The position numbers were made by a program, and so were the translations under genes. This document shows, piece after piece, positions 8,071-16,822 of a DNA stretch of 54,637 nucleotides. The DNA comes from UBA2965 sp036526135 (GTDB lineage: Bacteria > Pseudomonadota > Gammaproteobacteria > Pseudomonadales > Azotimanducaceae). Within the stretch, counting starts at the first letter, position 1, and the number at the start of each line of letters is the position of its first letter. The notes below the pieces were generated by a model. The model was not told the origin of the DNA, searched no databases, and saw only the letters and a program-made list of their open reading frames with translations. The stretch is from contig DATCZA010000072.1 of the NCBI GenBank assembly GCA_036526135.1, positions 1 to 54,637 of the forward strand, written 5' to 3'.

Positions 8071-9999
8071 ATGAGAGTCCGTCGAACAATGAGGCGATTC
8101 TGGCCGGGGCTTGGCGCCGCGGCGATTGGTTTTACTTTGCTGCTGGCCGCGCCCGGTGCGGCCGCGTCGGCCCTGGACGACATCTCCACGGGGGCCGCCG
8201 GGTGGCTATCCGAGCAGCCGACGTTTCTCCCGGTGGACGAGGCGTTTGCCATGAGCGCCGAGGTCGGGCCCGACGGCGCGATACTCGTTCGCTGGGACAT
8301 CGCGGACGGCTACTACCTCTACCGGCACCGATTCACCTTCGAGGCCCGCGAGCCGGCGGGTGGTGGGGCGATTGCCGTTCTCGGCGCCCCGGAGATCCCG
8401 CCAGGCAAGGCCAAGGTCGACGAGTACTTCGGCGAGGTGGAGGTGTACTACGGCAGAGCCACTGCCCGGCTGCCCGTTCAGGGCGGCGCAACCGTGGAGG
8501 TGGGCATCGGCTATCAGGGATGCGCGGATCTGGGTCTTTGCTATCCCCCGGAGACCCGGTGGGTGACCCTGACAATGCCGGGCGCCCCGGGCGCGATATC
8601 CGGCGGAGATGCCGGCAGCGCGCCTGGCAGCCCCGCTGCGACGGTTCAGACGGAGGAACGGGCCCTTGCCGGCCTGCTCGCCGAGGGCAGCCTGCTGACC
8701 GCGCTTCTGCTCTTTTTCGTGGCGGGGGTGGGGCTCACTTTCACTCCCTGCGTCCTTCCCATGGTGCCGATTCTTTCCAGCATCATCGTCGGCGATTCCG
8801 AGAAGCTCACGCGAAGCCGTGGCATCACGCTCTCGCTGGCATACGTGCTCGGGATGGCCTTCACCTACGCGATCATCGGCACTCTGATGGGAATGTTCGG
8901 TGCCAGCCTGAACATGCAGGCCGCGCTGCAGTCGCCCCCCGTGCTGGTGGGGTTCGCCCTGGTTTTCGCCGCGTTGTCTCTGTCGATGTTCGGCCTCTAC
9001 GAGCTGCGGCTCCCGGCAAGCTGGCAGTCGGCCATCGACGCCGTGGGATCGCGGACGGGCGGCGGCAAACACCTCAGCGTGGCCGTCATGGGCTCTCTGT
9101 CCAGCCTGGTGGTCTCGCCCTGCGTATCGGCCCCGCTGGCCGGTGCCCTCATTTACCTGAGCGCGACCGGAGATGCGGTGCTCGGAGGCGGCGCCCTCCT
9201 GGCCCTGGGGCTCGGCATGGGGGTTCCGCTGCTTCTGATCGGCGCGAGCGGGGGTCACATGCTGCCTCGTGCCGGCGAGTGGATGAACGCTGTGAAAATC
9301 CTGTTCGGCGTGCTGCTGCTGGCCGTGGCCGTATGGCTGCTGGAGCGAGTGGTGCCGGGCCCGGTGAACCTCGCGCTGTGGGCGGCGCTGGCCATTGGCG
9401 CCGGCGGCTACCTGGGCCTGCGTGCCTGGAGCCCCCGGGGCATGGTGTCGGGCGCCGTCAGGGCCGCGGGGCTGCTGGGCGTCGTCTACGGCGCTTTGCT
9501 GCTCGTCGGGGCGGCTGGCGGCGGCAACGACCCGCTCAGGCCCCTGGCGGGCCTCACCGCATGGGATCCGGCCCATCAGCCTGGCGAGGCGCTCGAGTGG
9601 CAGCCCGTGGATGACGTGGCGGGGCTGCGCGCCGCCGTGCTGGCTGCCAGCCGCGAGGGCAAGCCGGTGATGCTCGATCTCTACGCCGACTGGTGCATCT
9701 CCTGCAAAGTGCTGGAGCGCAGCGTTTTCCCGAAGCCGGAGGTGGCAGCCAGGTTGTCGCGGTTCAACCTGCTGCGGGCGGACGTGACGGCGAATGACGA
9801 TCACCACAAAGCGCTCCTGGACGAGCTTGGCGTCTTCGGGCCTCCCAGCATGGTCTTTTTCGCTGAAGATGGTCGCAAATTAGCCGAAGTTACCGTGCAG
9901 GGCGAAATCGGCGCGGACGCGCTGGCGGCCCATCTGGGGGCGGTCCTGGAACGGGTTGGATCAAATAACTTCTCTGAAATAGCGGTTAACTTCCGTTAA
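8071..9999 (+). CDS. dsbD: Thiol:disulfide interchange protein DsbD
   Basis: DsbD moves electrons from cytoplasmic thioredoxin across the inner membrane to periplasmic DsbC/DsbG and cytochrome c maturation proteins. The protein is 642 residues. After a signal peptide (about 1-33) comes the periplasmic alpha domain with the pair GCADLGLC, then eight membrane helices carrying FTPCVLPM and VSPCVSAPL, and a C-terminal thioredoxin-like gamma domain with DWCISCK. All six redox cysteines are therefore present. The frame is open much further upstream, but the ATG at 8071 is the first that gives a signal peptide. The 96-base gap to the divergent TPR-like gene must hold both promoters. The aroQ-accB group follows. 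Confidence 0.95.
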   Translation: MRVRRTMRRFWPGLGAAAIGFTLLLAAPGAAASALDDISTGAAGWLSEQPTFLPVDEAFAMSAEVGPDGAILVRWDIADGYYLYRHRFTFEAREPAGGGAIAVLGAPEIPPGKAKVDEYFGEVEVYYGRATARLPVQGGATVEVGIGYQGCADLGLCYPPETRWVTLTMPGAPGAISGGDAGSAPGSPAATVQTEERALAGLLAEGSLLTALLLFFVAGVGLTFTPCVLPMVPILSSIIVGDSEKLTRSRGITLSLAYVLGMAFTYAIIGTLMGMFGASLNMQAALQSPPVLVGFALVFAALSLSMFGLYELRLPASWQSAIDAVGSRTGGGKHLSVAVMGSLSSLVVSPCVSAPLAGALIYLSATGDAVLGGGALLALGLGMGVPLLLIGASGGHMLPRAGEWMNAVKILFGVLLLAVAVWLLERVVPGPVNLALWAALAIGAGGYLGLRAWSPRGMVSGAVRAAGLLGVVYGALLLVGAAGGGNDPLRPLAGLTAWDPAHQPGEALEWQPVDDVAGLRAAVLAASREGKPVMLDLYADWCISCKVLERSVFPKPEVAARLSRFNLLRADVTANDDHHKALLDELGVFGPPSMVFFAEDGRKLAEVTVQGEIGADALAAHLGAVLERVGSNNFSEIAVNFR

Positions 10000-10086
10000 T
10001 TAACGTCCAAATTCACATTTTATCCGTATTGTCTTTCCGCGTGGGTTTCTGCAAACTCGGCGCCCTGTGACGTCTGGAGTCCTGCG

Positions 10087-10518
10087 ATGGCCCGATTCCT
10101 CGTGCTTCATGGCCCCAACCTGAACCTGCTTGGCACCCGGGAACCCGAGATCTACGGCACCGACACCCTCGAGGACATCAATTCGAGGCTGGAGGCCCTG
10201 GCCCGGGAGGCGGGCAACGAGGCCACGTGCCTGCAGAGCAACGCCGAGCACGAGCTCGTTGACGCCGTGCACGGGGCCAAGACCCAGGGCGTGGAGGGTA
10301 TCGTCATCAATCCCGGCGCCTTCACCCATACCAGCGTGGCCTTGCGGGACGCCCTGCTCGGGGTGGGCATTCCCTTCATCGAGGTGCACCTTTCCAACGT
10401 GCACGCCCGAGAGGAGTTTCGACGTCAATCCTACCTGTCGGACGTTGCGCGCGGCGTGATCACCGGGCTCGGGGCGAAGGGATACGAGTTCGCCCTCCTG
10501 GCTGCCATGGCGCGATAG
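10087..10518 (+). CDS. aroQ: 3-dehydroquinate dehydratase, type II
   Basis: It catalyses the third step of the shikimate pathway. The 143-residue protein has the type II signature HGPNLNLLGTREPEIYG with the catalytic Arg and Tyr, INPGAFTHTSVALRDAL with the catalytic His, and EVHLSNVHAREEFRRQSYLS with the substrate-binding Arg. It is the first gene of the aroQ-accB-prmA group and sits 12 bases before the accB start. The 87 bases upstream are AT-richer than their surroundings (AT-rich stretch about 9985-10035) and probably hold the promoter, but no convincing -35/-10 pair stands out. Confidence 0.96.
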   Translation: MARFLVLHGPNLNLLGTREPEIYGTDTLEDINSRLEALAREAGNEATCLQSNAEHELVDAVHGAKTQGVEGIVINPGAFTHTSVALRDALLGVGIPFIEVHLSNVHAREEFRRQSYLSDVARGVITGLGAKGYEFALLAAMAR

Positions 10519-10530
10519 GAGAGGCTGATC

Positions 10531-10929
10531 GTGGATCTCAGGAAGATCAAGAAGCTCATAGAGCTGGTGGAGGAGTCGGGCATCGCGGAGCTCGAGGTGC
10601 GCGACGGGGAAGAGGCCATCCGCATCGCCCGGCCGGTCGCGGGCACCGTGCCGGCGCCGGTTGCCCAGGTGCGGGCCGCTCAGCCCGGGGCCGTTGCGGG
10701 GACCATCACGGCGCCGATGGCCGGGACCTTCTATGCCGCCAGCGAACCCGGCGCTGAGCCTTATCTAAAAGTGGGCCAGCAGGTCGAGGTCGGAGACGTG
10801 GTCTGCATCATCGAGAGCATGAAGATGATGAACGAGATCGTTGCCGACCAGTCCGGTACCTGCGTGTCGGTCGCGGTCGGCAACGGACAGGCCGTGGCAT
10901 CGGGCCAGGTGCTGTTCAACATCGCCTGA
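10531..10929 (+). CDS. accB: Acetyl-CoA carboxylase biotin carboxyl carrier protein
   Basis: AccB carries the biotin between the carboxylase and transferase parts of acetyl-CoA carboxylase, the first committed step of fatty-acid synthesis. The 132-residue protein is at the short end because its Ala/Pro linker is reduced. The N-terminal MDLRKIKKLIELVEESGI segment is characteristic. The C-terminal biotinyl domain contains APMAGTFY, the lipoylation-like fold and the biotin-Lys site ESMKMMNEI, with Ser in place of the usual Ala. The start is GTG (10531). Only four bases separate it from prmA: the expected accC gene is absent (see findings). Confidence 0.95.
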   Translation: MDLRKIKKLIELVEESGIAELEVRDGEEAIRIARPVAGTVPAPVAQVRAAQPGAVAGTITAPMAGTFYAASEPGAEPYLKVGQQVEVGDVVCIIESMKMMNEIVADQSGTCVSVAVGNGQAVASGQVLFNIA

Positions 10930-10933
10930 CCCG

Positions 10934-11797
10934 GTGAGCTGGCTAAAGTTCGAGCTCGATGTCGAGATCGACGCCGCCGATGCCCTGAGCGATCGCCTGC
11001 TGGAGCTGGGCGCGGTGTCCGTGAGCCTGGCGCCCCTGTCCGATGAGCTGCTCCTCGAGCCTGCCCCCGGTGAAACCCCTCTGTGGCGTCGTAGCCGCCT
11101 GTCGGCCCTGTTCTCCGCGGATGCCGACGTGGAGGCGCTTCGTGAGTTCCTGGCGGCCCATGGCGACGTCGACGAGGGCTTCGTCGAGGATCAGGATTGG
11201 GTGGATGCCTGGCGCTCGAGCGCGGTGGCTGAATGTTTCGGCGGCCGTTTGTGGGTGGTCCCGCGGGATTCTGAGGCGCGCAACGGAACCGTGCTGCGTC
11301 TGGATCCGGGGCTGGCGTTCGGCACGGGGGGACATCCGACCACGCGGCTGTGTCTGGGATGGCTTGCGTCTCACGACCTTGCCGGCCAGCGGCTGGTGGA
11401 TTACGGATGCGGTTCCGGCATCCTGGGCATTGCCGCGGCGCTGCTCGGCGCGGCGCAGGTGCTCGCGGTGGATCACGATCCCCAGGCGTTGCTGGCAACC
11501 GAGGAAAACGCTCGGGCGAATGCCGTGGATGCCCGGCGGCTGAGGGCGGTCGGACCGGACGAGGTACCCAAGCGCGGTGACTACGACGTGCTGGTGGCTA
11601 ATATTCTTGCCAATCCGCTGCTGGAGCTTGCGAGCCGCTTCACGGATCTTATCCGACCGGGTGGCATGATCGTGCTCTCCGGGCTGCTTGCCAGGCAGGC
11701 AAGCGAGGTCGTAGCAGGGTATCCTTCATTCCGCTTCGCCGACCCCCAGCCTGACGGCGACTGGGTGTTGCTCTCAGGGCGCAAGCGTGACCGGTGA
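10934..11797 (+). CDS. prmA: Ribosomal protein L11 methyltransferase
   Basis: PrmA uses S-adenosylmethionine to trimethylate ribosomal protein L11. The 287-residue protein starts at GTG (10934), four bases after accB. The N-terminal domain has the typical LLELGAVSVSL and ETPLWRRSRLSALF elements. The linker and Rossmann-type methyltransferase domain contain DPGLAFGTGGHPTT, the SAM-binding VDYGCGSGILGIAAALLG, and VANILANPL. Length and motifs are complete. The N-terminal coding sequence starts directly after accB, so translation is probably coupled to it. Confidence 0.95.
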   Translation: MSWLKFELDVEIDAADALSDRLLELGAVSVSLAPLSDELLLEPAPGETPLWRRSRLSALFSADADVEALREFLAAHGDVDEGFVEDQDWVDAWRSSAVAECFGGRLWVVPRDSEARNGTVLRLDPGLAFGTGGHPTTRLCLGWLASHDLAGQRLVDYGCGSGILGIAAALLGAAQVLAVDHDPQALLATEENARANAVDARRLRAVGPDEVPKRGDYDVLVANILANPLLELASRFTDLIRPGGMIVLSGLLARQASEVVAGYPSFRFADPQPDGDWVLLSGRKRDR

Positions 11798-11845
11798 CTG
11801 ATCGAAGCCGCAGGCAGGGTCGAGGGACGGACGAAGTCTAAAGTC

Positions 11846-12763
11846 ATGATTGAGCAGAAGCTGGAATCGATGATCACGGAGTGCCCGCACTGCCAGACTC
11901 GATTCCGGGTGACGGACGTGCAGCTCGAGGCGGCTGCAGGGAGAGTGCGTTGCGGGTCCTGCCTCAACGTCTTCCAGGGCGCGCGCCACATGGTGCCTGC
12001 CCGCGTCCCGGAGCCGGCCCCGCGTCGAACCGCTACCGTGCGCCACCTCTACGGAGGCCACGAGGCGCAGCCGCCTTCGGCGGAGCCGGACGAATCCTCG
12101 CAAGTCACGGGCGCCCGGGATGCGGCGGGCCCGCCCCCGCCCCCCGAAGCCGACCATGCAGCGCGAGCGGCAGAGCCCGAAAGCGCCGATACTCCTAGCG
12201 CAGCCGGGCAAGGCGCTGCCCTGGAGGTCCCCAGATCCCTCAAGAAGCTCTCCGCGGCGGAGGCCCAGGGGCTAGCCCTGTATGCGCAGCCGCCGCGCAG
12301 ACGCTGGTGGGCGCCGCTGGCCGGGGCGGCCGCGGTGCTGCTGGTGGCGACCCAGGTTCTCTGGCTTCAGTTCGACACCTGGGCGCGCGACCCCCAGGTG
12401 AGGCCGCTGTATGCCATGGTATGCGGCGTCGTGGGCTGCGAGCTGCCGGTGATGCGCGACGTCGAGAGCCTGCTCGCCAAGAATCTGGTGGTGCGGCGCG
12501 ACCCGGAGCGAACCGATGCCCTGCTCGTCAACGCCATCATCGTCAACCAGGCCGCCTTCGCGCAGCCCTTTCCCGTGCTCGAGCTGAGCTTTACCGCGCT
12601 CAACGGCTCGCCGGTCAAGGAGGAGCGATTCGAGCCGGGAACTTATCTGGCAGGGGAGATGGCCGGGGCCACCGACATGCCCCCGCGGACGCCCGTTCAC
12701 ATCGAGCTGACCGTCGCGCACCCCGGCGACATGGCCGTTAACTATTCTCTTTCGTTCCGGTGA
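11846..12763 (+). CDS. MJ0042-type zinc-finger / DUF3426 membrane protein
   Basis: This 305-residue protein has an N-terminal zinc ribbon (CPHC at residues 13-16 and CGSC at 36-39) of the MJ0042/zinc-ribbon_5 type. A Pro/Ala-rich linker of about 100 residues follows, then a membrane helix near residues 153-175 and a C-terminal DUF3426 domain (PLYAMVCGVVGCELP, then a beta-sandwich ending in VAHPGDMAVNYSLSF). Proteins of this layout are common between prmA and dusB in gammaproteobacteria and have no proven function. The start chosen is the ATG at 11846. The ATG at 11870, nine codons on, is also plausible because it lies nearer the zinc ribbon. Confidence 0.82.
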   Translation: MIEQKLESMITECPHCQTRFRVTDVQLEAAAGRVRCGSCLNVFQGARHMVPARVPEPAPRRTATVRHLYGGHEAQPPSAEPDESSQVTGARDAAGPPPPPEADHAARAAEPESADTPSAAGQGAALEVPRSLKKLSAAEAQGLALYAQPPRRRWWAPLAGAAAVLLVATQVLWLQFDTWARDPQVRPLYAMVCGVVGCELPVMRDVESLLAKNLVVRRDPERTDALLVNAIIVNQAAFAQPFPVLELSFTALNGSPVKEERFEPGTYLAGEMAGATDMPPRTPVHIELTVAHPGDMAVNYSLSFR

Positions 12764-12799
12764 CGTTATGATGTCGCCCCTTTTCTTCAAGGGGTGACC

Positions 12800-13783
12800 G
12801 TGACCGCCATCGGGCCATTCAAGCTGCGCAACGACGTACTGCTGGCGCCCATGGCGGGGATCACTGACGCGCCCTTTCGCGCGCTGGCCTGGCGATTCGG
12901 GGCCGGCTATGTGGTCGGCGAGATGGTCGGCTCCCGTGAAGCGCTCTGGCACACGCCCAAATCCCGCCTGCGCCGCTGCCGGGTGGACGGCGTGGAGCCC
13001 TTCGCGGTCCAGATCGCGGGCGCCGACCCCCGGGACGTTGCCGAGAGTGCCGCGCGGCACGTCGAAGAAGGTGCCCAGGTGATCGACATCAACTTCGGCT
13101 GTCCGGTCAAGAAGGTCTGCAACAAGGCTGCAGGATCGGCTCTGCTCAAGGAGCCGGATCTGGTTGTTGCCATCGTTCGCGCTGCGGTTGCCGCCGTGCC
13201 GGTTCCGATCTCGGTGAAGATGCGCACGGGTTGGTCGCCGGATTCCCGTAACGCCGTGGAGCTCGCGCAGCGGATGGAGGACGAGGGCGTCGCAGCCATC
13301 GCCGTGCACGGCCGCACGCGCGCCTGCCGCTTCAACGGCGAGGCGGAGCACGGCACCGTGGCCGCCATCAAGTCCAGGGTGTCCATCCCGGTATTTGCCA
13401 ACGGCGACATAGACTCCCCTGCGTCGGCGCGCCGGATACTCGAGGAGACCGGCGTCGACGGCGTCATGATCGGCCGTGCTGCCCTGGGCAGACCATGGTT
13501 GCTCGGCGAGGTAGCGGACGGGGTGCCCAGGGTGGCTTCGCTGGGTGAGAAGCTCGCCGTCGTGGCGGAGCATGTCGCCGCCCTGCACGAGTTCTACGGT
13601 GAGCCCGGCACCCGCATTGCGCGAAAGCACGTTCAGTGGTACCTCCAGCACCTGAGCCAGCTGGGGCCGAGGGAGGTCCGCTCCCGTCTCGGAAAGGCGT
13701 TCAATCGACTGGAGCAAGCGCAGGCCCAGCTGGATTTCCTGGCTGAACTGCCGGCCTCTGCCATCGGTCGGAGAGCGGCGTGA
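12800..13783 (+). CDS. dusB: tRNA-dihydrouridine synthase B
   Basis: DusB reduces specific uridines in tRNA with FMN and NADPH. The protein is about 327 residues, normal for the family. Motifs: LAPMAGITDAPFR at the N-terminus, DINFGCPVKKVCNKAAGSALL with the catalytic Cys, SVKMRTGW, and AVHGRTR. The C-terminal helical domain ends FNRLEQAQAQLDFL as in other DusB proteins, so this gene is complete. The start is the GTG at 12800, six bases after an AAGGGG ribosome-binding site. The GTG two codons earlier (12794) overlaps that site. The stop overlaps the start of the fis remnant (TGATG). Confidence 0.93.
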   Translation: MTAIGPFKLRNDVLLAPMAGITDAPFRALAWRFGAGYVVGEMVGSREALWHTPKSRLRRCRVDGVEPFAVQIAGADPRDVAESAARHVEEGAQVIDINFGCPVKKVCNKAAGSALLKEPDLVVAIVRAAVAAVPVPISVKMRTGWSPDSRNAVELAQRMEDEGVAAIAVHGRTRACRFNGEAEHGTVAAIKSRVSIPVFANGDIDSPASARRILEETGVDGVMIGRAALGRPWLLGEVADGVPRVASLGEKLAVVAEHVAALHEFYGEPGTRIARKHVQWYLQHLSQLGPREVRSRLGKAFNRLEQAQAQLDFLAELPASAIGRRAA

Positions 13784-13881
13784 TGGCGCGCATCGGCGGC
13801 AATAAAAGTCGCGCGGCGACCATGCTCGGTATGAATCGGGGCACGCTGCGCAAGAAACTCAAGGGTTACGGAATCATATGA
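13783..13881 (+). pseudogene. fis: Truncated fis: 32-codon C-terminal helix-turn-helix of Fis only
   Basis: Between dusB and purH, the usual place of fis, there is a 32-codon frame from ATG 13783 to TGA 13879-13881. Its product aligns without gaps to residues 67-98 of E. coli Fis (from memory of that sequence). It keeps GGNKSRAATMLGMNRGTLRKKL, that is, the helix-turn-helix with the DNA-contacting Arg, Thr, Arg and Lys equivalent to R85, T87, R89 and K90. Everything before it, the beta-hairpin and the dimer-forming helices A and most of B, is missing. GGAG at 13770-13773 is well placed as a ribosome-binding site. The frame overlaps dusB (TGATG) and purH (ATGA), so it may still be translated. 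It could be a deletion remnant or a retained microprotein. Confidence 0.8.
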
Positions 13882-15434
13882 GCAACGCTGACGCGCGGAG
13901 TGTGGCCCGCGCCCTGCTGAGTGTGTCGGACAAGACGGGGCTCGAGGAGTTCGCCCGCGGGCTCTCGGCTCTGGGCGTGGAGATCCTCTCAACGGGGGGT
14001 ACCTACCGGGCGCTCTCGGAAGCGGGCATCAGGGTCACGGAGGTCTCCGCCCACACCGGTTTCCCGGAAATGATGGATGGCCGCGTCAAGACGCTGCACC
14101 CGAAGATACACGGCGGCATCCTCGGCCGGCGCGACGTGGATGGCGCGACCATGACCGAGCACGACATCGAGCCCATCGATCTCGTGGTCGTCAACCTCTA
14201 CCCGTTCGAGGCCACCATCGAGCGCGCCGACTGCACCGACGAGCTGGCCATCGAGAACATCGACATCGGCGGGCCCGCGATGGTCCGCTCGGCAGCTAAG
14301 AACCATCGCGACGTTCTCGTGGTGGTAGATCCCGGGGATTACGGCCATCTGCTCGAGACCCTGCAGCGCGACGGCGCGACCACGTTGGAGAGCCGGCGCG
14401 CGCTGGCCGCGAAGGCCTTCCGCCATACGGCCCGCTACGATGCGCTCGTGGCCGGTTACCTCACCGCGGAGCAGGAGTTCCCGGAGTCGCTCACGCTCAG
14501 CTATCGCCACGTGGAGACCATGCGGTACGGGGAGAATCCTCATCAGCAGGCGGCCTTTTACCGCGAGTCGGGGGCGCGACCGGGCACCGTGGCCGCCCTG
14601 CGCCAGCTGCAAGGCAAGAGCCTGTCCTACAACAACGTGGCCGATACCGATGCCGCGCTGGAGTGCGTCAAGGTGTTCGAGCGGCCGGCCTGCGTCATCG
14701 TCAAGCATGCAAACCCCTGCGGCGTTGCGGAGGCCGCCGACGTACAGGCCGCATACGAACGTGCCTTCGCGACGGATCCGACCTCGGCGTTCGGTGGCAT
14801 CATCGCCTTCAACAGACCGCTCGACGAGCCCACGTTGACGCTGATTCTCGAGCGTCAGTTCGTGGAGGTCATCGTCGCGCCCGAGGCGGCGCCGGAGGCG
14901 GTGGCCGCTGCCGCGGCCCGGAAAAACGTTCGTCTTCTTGTCACCGGCCCTTTGCAGGCAGGCTCCCGCGGGCTCGAGCTGAAGCGCGTGGGTGGCGGGT
15001 TGCTCGTCCAGACGCCCGACGAGACCTGCCTGGGTGAAGAGGGGCTGCGGGTGGTGTCGCGGCGCGCGCCGTCTGCCAGCGAGCTCGACGACCTGCTGTT
15101 CGCCTGGAAGGTGGCATGGTTCGTCAAGTCCAACGCCATCGTCTACGCCCGCGACGGCCAGACCATCGGCGTTGGCGCGGGTCAGATGAGCAGGGTGGTG
15201 AGCGCCCGAATCGCGGGATTCAAGGCAGCCGAGGAGGGGCTGGAGGTAGCCGGCTCCGTGATGGCTTCCGATGCCTTCTTTCCCTTCCGGGACGGCATCG
15301 ACGCGGCTGCCGAGGCCGGGATCGCGGCGGTGGTTCAGCCGGGCGGGTCCGTTCGCGACGACGAGGTCATCGCGGCGGCCGACGAGCACGGCATGGCCAT
15401 GGTGTTCACCGGCATACGTCACTTCCGGCATTAG
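13878..15434 (+). CDS. purH: Bifunctional AICAR formyltransferase / IMP cyclohydrolase
   Basis: PurH does the last two steps of IMP synthesis. The protein is 518 residues. The N-terminal cyclohydrolase (MGS-like) domain shows ALLSVSDKTGLEEFA, STGGTYRAL, MMDGRVKTLHPKIHGG and NIDIGGPAMVRSAAKN. The C-terminal transformylase shows MRYGENPHQQAAFY, IVKHANPCGVA with the catalytic Lys-His pair, TSAFGGIIAFN, and WFVKSNAIVYA. Its ATG overlaps the TGA of the fis remnant as ATGA, so it lies in one transcription and translation unit with dusB. purD follows 36 bases later. Confidence 0.97.
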   Translation: MSNADARSVARALLSVSDKTGLEEFARGLSALGVEILSTGGTYRALSEAGIRVTEVSAHTGFPEMMDGRVKTLHPKIHGGILGRRDVDGATMTEHDIEPIDLVVVNLYPFEATIERADCTDELAIENIDIGGPAMVRSAAKNHRDVLVVVDPGDYGHLLETLQRDGATTLESRRALAAKAFRHTARYDALVAGYLTAEQEFPESLTLSYRHVETMRYGENPHQQAAFYRESGARPGTVAALRQLQGKSLSYNNVADTDAALECVKVFERPACVIVKHANPCGVAEAADVQAAYERAFATDPTSAFGGIIAFNRPLDEPTLTLILERQFVEVIVAPEAAPEAVAAAAARKNVRLLVTGPLQAGSRGLELKRVGGGLLVQTPDETCLGEEGLRVVSRRAPSASELDDLLFAWKVAWFVKSNAIVYARDGQTIGVGAGQMSRVVSARIAGFKAAEEGLEVAGSVMASDAFFPFRDGIDAAAEAGIAAVVQPGGSVRDDEVIAAADEHGMAMVFTGIRHFRH

Positions 15435-15470
15435 CCTTTGCGGGGCCATCGAACCTTAGAGGATGCCTAG

Positions 15471-16751
15471 ATGAATGTGCTTGTCATTGGCAGCGGCGGC
15501 AGGGAGCACGCCCTGGCCTGGAAGGCCGCTCAGAGCGACGGCGTGGAGACGGTCTTCGTGGCACCGGGAAACGCGGGAACGGCGACGGAGGCCGGGTGCG
15601 AGAACGTCGACATCGCGGTGGACGATTTCCCCGCCCTGGCAGAGTTTGCCGCCGCGAACGGCGTAGGGCTCACCATCGTCGGGCCGGAAGTCCCCCTCGT
15701 GGAAGGCGTTACCGATTACTTCGAGGGCCGCGGGCTCGCCTGCTTCGGGCCGAGCAAGATGGCGGCCCAGCTGGAAGGCTCCAAGGCTTTCACCAAGGCG
15801 TTTCTGGACCGTCACCGGATCCCGACCGCGCGCTACCAAGCCTTCACCGATCTGGCGGCCGCTCAGGCCTACGTTCGCGAGCAGGGCGTGCCCATCGTCA
15901 TCAAGGCGGATGGCCTGGCGGCCGGAAAGGGGGTGGTGGTCGCGGAAACCATCGAGCAGGCCCTTCAGGCGCTGGACGACATGCTCAGCGGATCGGCTTT
16001 TGGCGAGGCCGGATCCCGGGTGGTGATCGAGGAGTTCCTGGCTGGCGAGGAGGCGAGCTTCATCTGCATATCGGACGGCACCAACGTGGTGCCGTTCGCC
16101 ACGTCTCAGGATCACAAAGCCCGGGACGATGGGGATAAGGGGCCCAACACGGGCGGCATGGGCGCCTACTCGCCTGCCCCCGTGGTAACTGCCGGCGTCT
16201 ATGACCGCATCATGAAGGAGGTGGTCAACCCCACGGTGCGTGGCATGGCGGAGGACGGCGTTCCCTACGTCGGCTTCCTCTACGCCGGGCTCATGATCAT
16301 GCCCGACGGTGCGCCCAGGGTCATCGAGTTCAACTGCCGGTTCGGCGATCCGGAAGCCCAGCCCGTGATGATGCGCCTGCGCTCCGATCTGGTCGGTCTC
16401 TGCCGGCAGGCGCTGGATGGGGAACTCGCCGGCGTCGAGCTCGACTGGGACCCGCGGGTGGCGCTCGGCGTCGTGATGGCTGCGGGGGGGTACCCCGAGG
16501 CGTACGACAAGGGTGACGCCATTACCGGCATCGATACCGCAGACGCAGATCCGCGCGTGAAGACCTTTCATGCCGGCACCCGTCTCGAAGACGGCGTGCT
16601 GGTGACCAACGGTGGCCGCGTTCTCTGCGTCGTGGGGCTTGGGGACGACGTTGCCGGCGCCCGTGCGGCCGCGTACGGAGCCGTCGAGCACATCGACTGG
16701 CGGAACCGCTACTACCGGCGCGACATCGGGCATCGAGCGCTCGACAGATAA
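15471..16751 (+). CDS. purD: Phosphoribosylamine-glycine ligase (GAR synthetase)
   Basis: PurD joins phosphoribosylamine and glycine with ATP in purine synthesis. The protein is 426 residues, the standard length. It starts MNVLVIGSGGREHALAWK, and the ATP-grasp core has VIKADGLAAGKGVVVA, GGMGAYSPAPV and FNCRFGDPEAQPVMMRL. A GAGG ribosome-binding site lies 10 bases before the ATG. It follows purH as in many gammaproteobacteria. Confidence 0.97.
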   Translation: MNVLVIGSGGREHALAWKAAQSDGVETVFVAPGNAGTATEAGCENVDIAVDDFPALAEFAAANGVGLTIVGPEVPLVEGVTDYFEGRGLACFGPSKMAAQLEGSKAFTKAFLDRHRIPTARYQAFTDLAAAQAYVREQGVPIVIKADGLAAGKGVVVAETIEQALQALDDMLSGSAFGEAGSRVVIEEFLAGEEASFICISDGTNVVPFATSQDHKARDDGDKGPNTGGMGAYSPAPVVTAGVYDRIMKEVVNPTVRGMAEDGVPYVGFLYAGLMIMPDGAPRVIEFNCRFGDPEAQPVMMRLRSDLVGLCRQALDGELAGVELDWDPRVALGVVMAAGGYPEAYDKGDAITGIDTADADPRVKTFHAGTRLEDGVLVTNGGRVLCVVGLGDDVAGARAAAYGAVEHIDWRNRYYRRDIGHRALDR

Positions 16752-16822
16752 CGGCAATTTCCGTCACGCCAACAATCTGAAGGCGGCGGCGCCGCAGCTC
16801 CGCGCCGCGGGAAAATGGCGCC

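Noticed and set aside
13700..13881. Possible dusB-fis fusion or frameshift joining the two
   Set aside because: The dusB C-terminus is complete and in a different frame; reading the Fis frame upstream of 13780 gives no Fis-like residues, so the missing part is absent rather than shifted.
15456..16757. Long antisense frame (433 codons) opposite purD
   Set aside because: It mirrors purD almost exactly, its product has no recognisable motif, and high-GC genes commonly leave the antisense frame open. The same applies to long antisense frames opposite prkA (39384-41219), the exporter (25398-27065), purH (13989-15449) and hppA (3667-5682).
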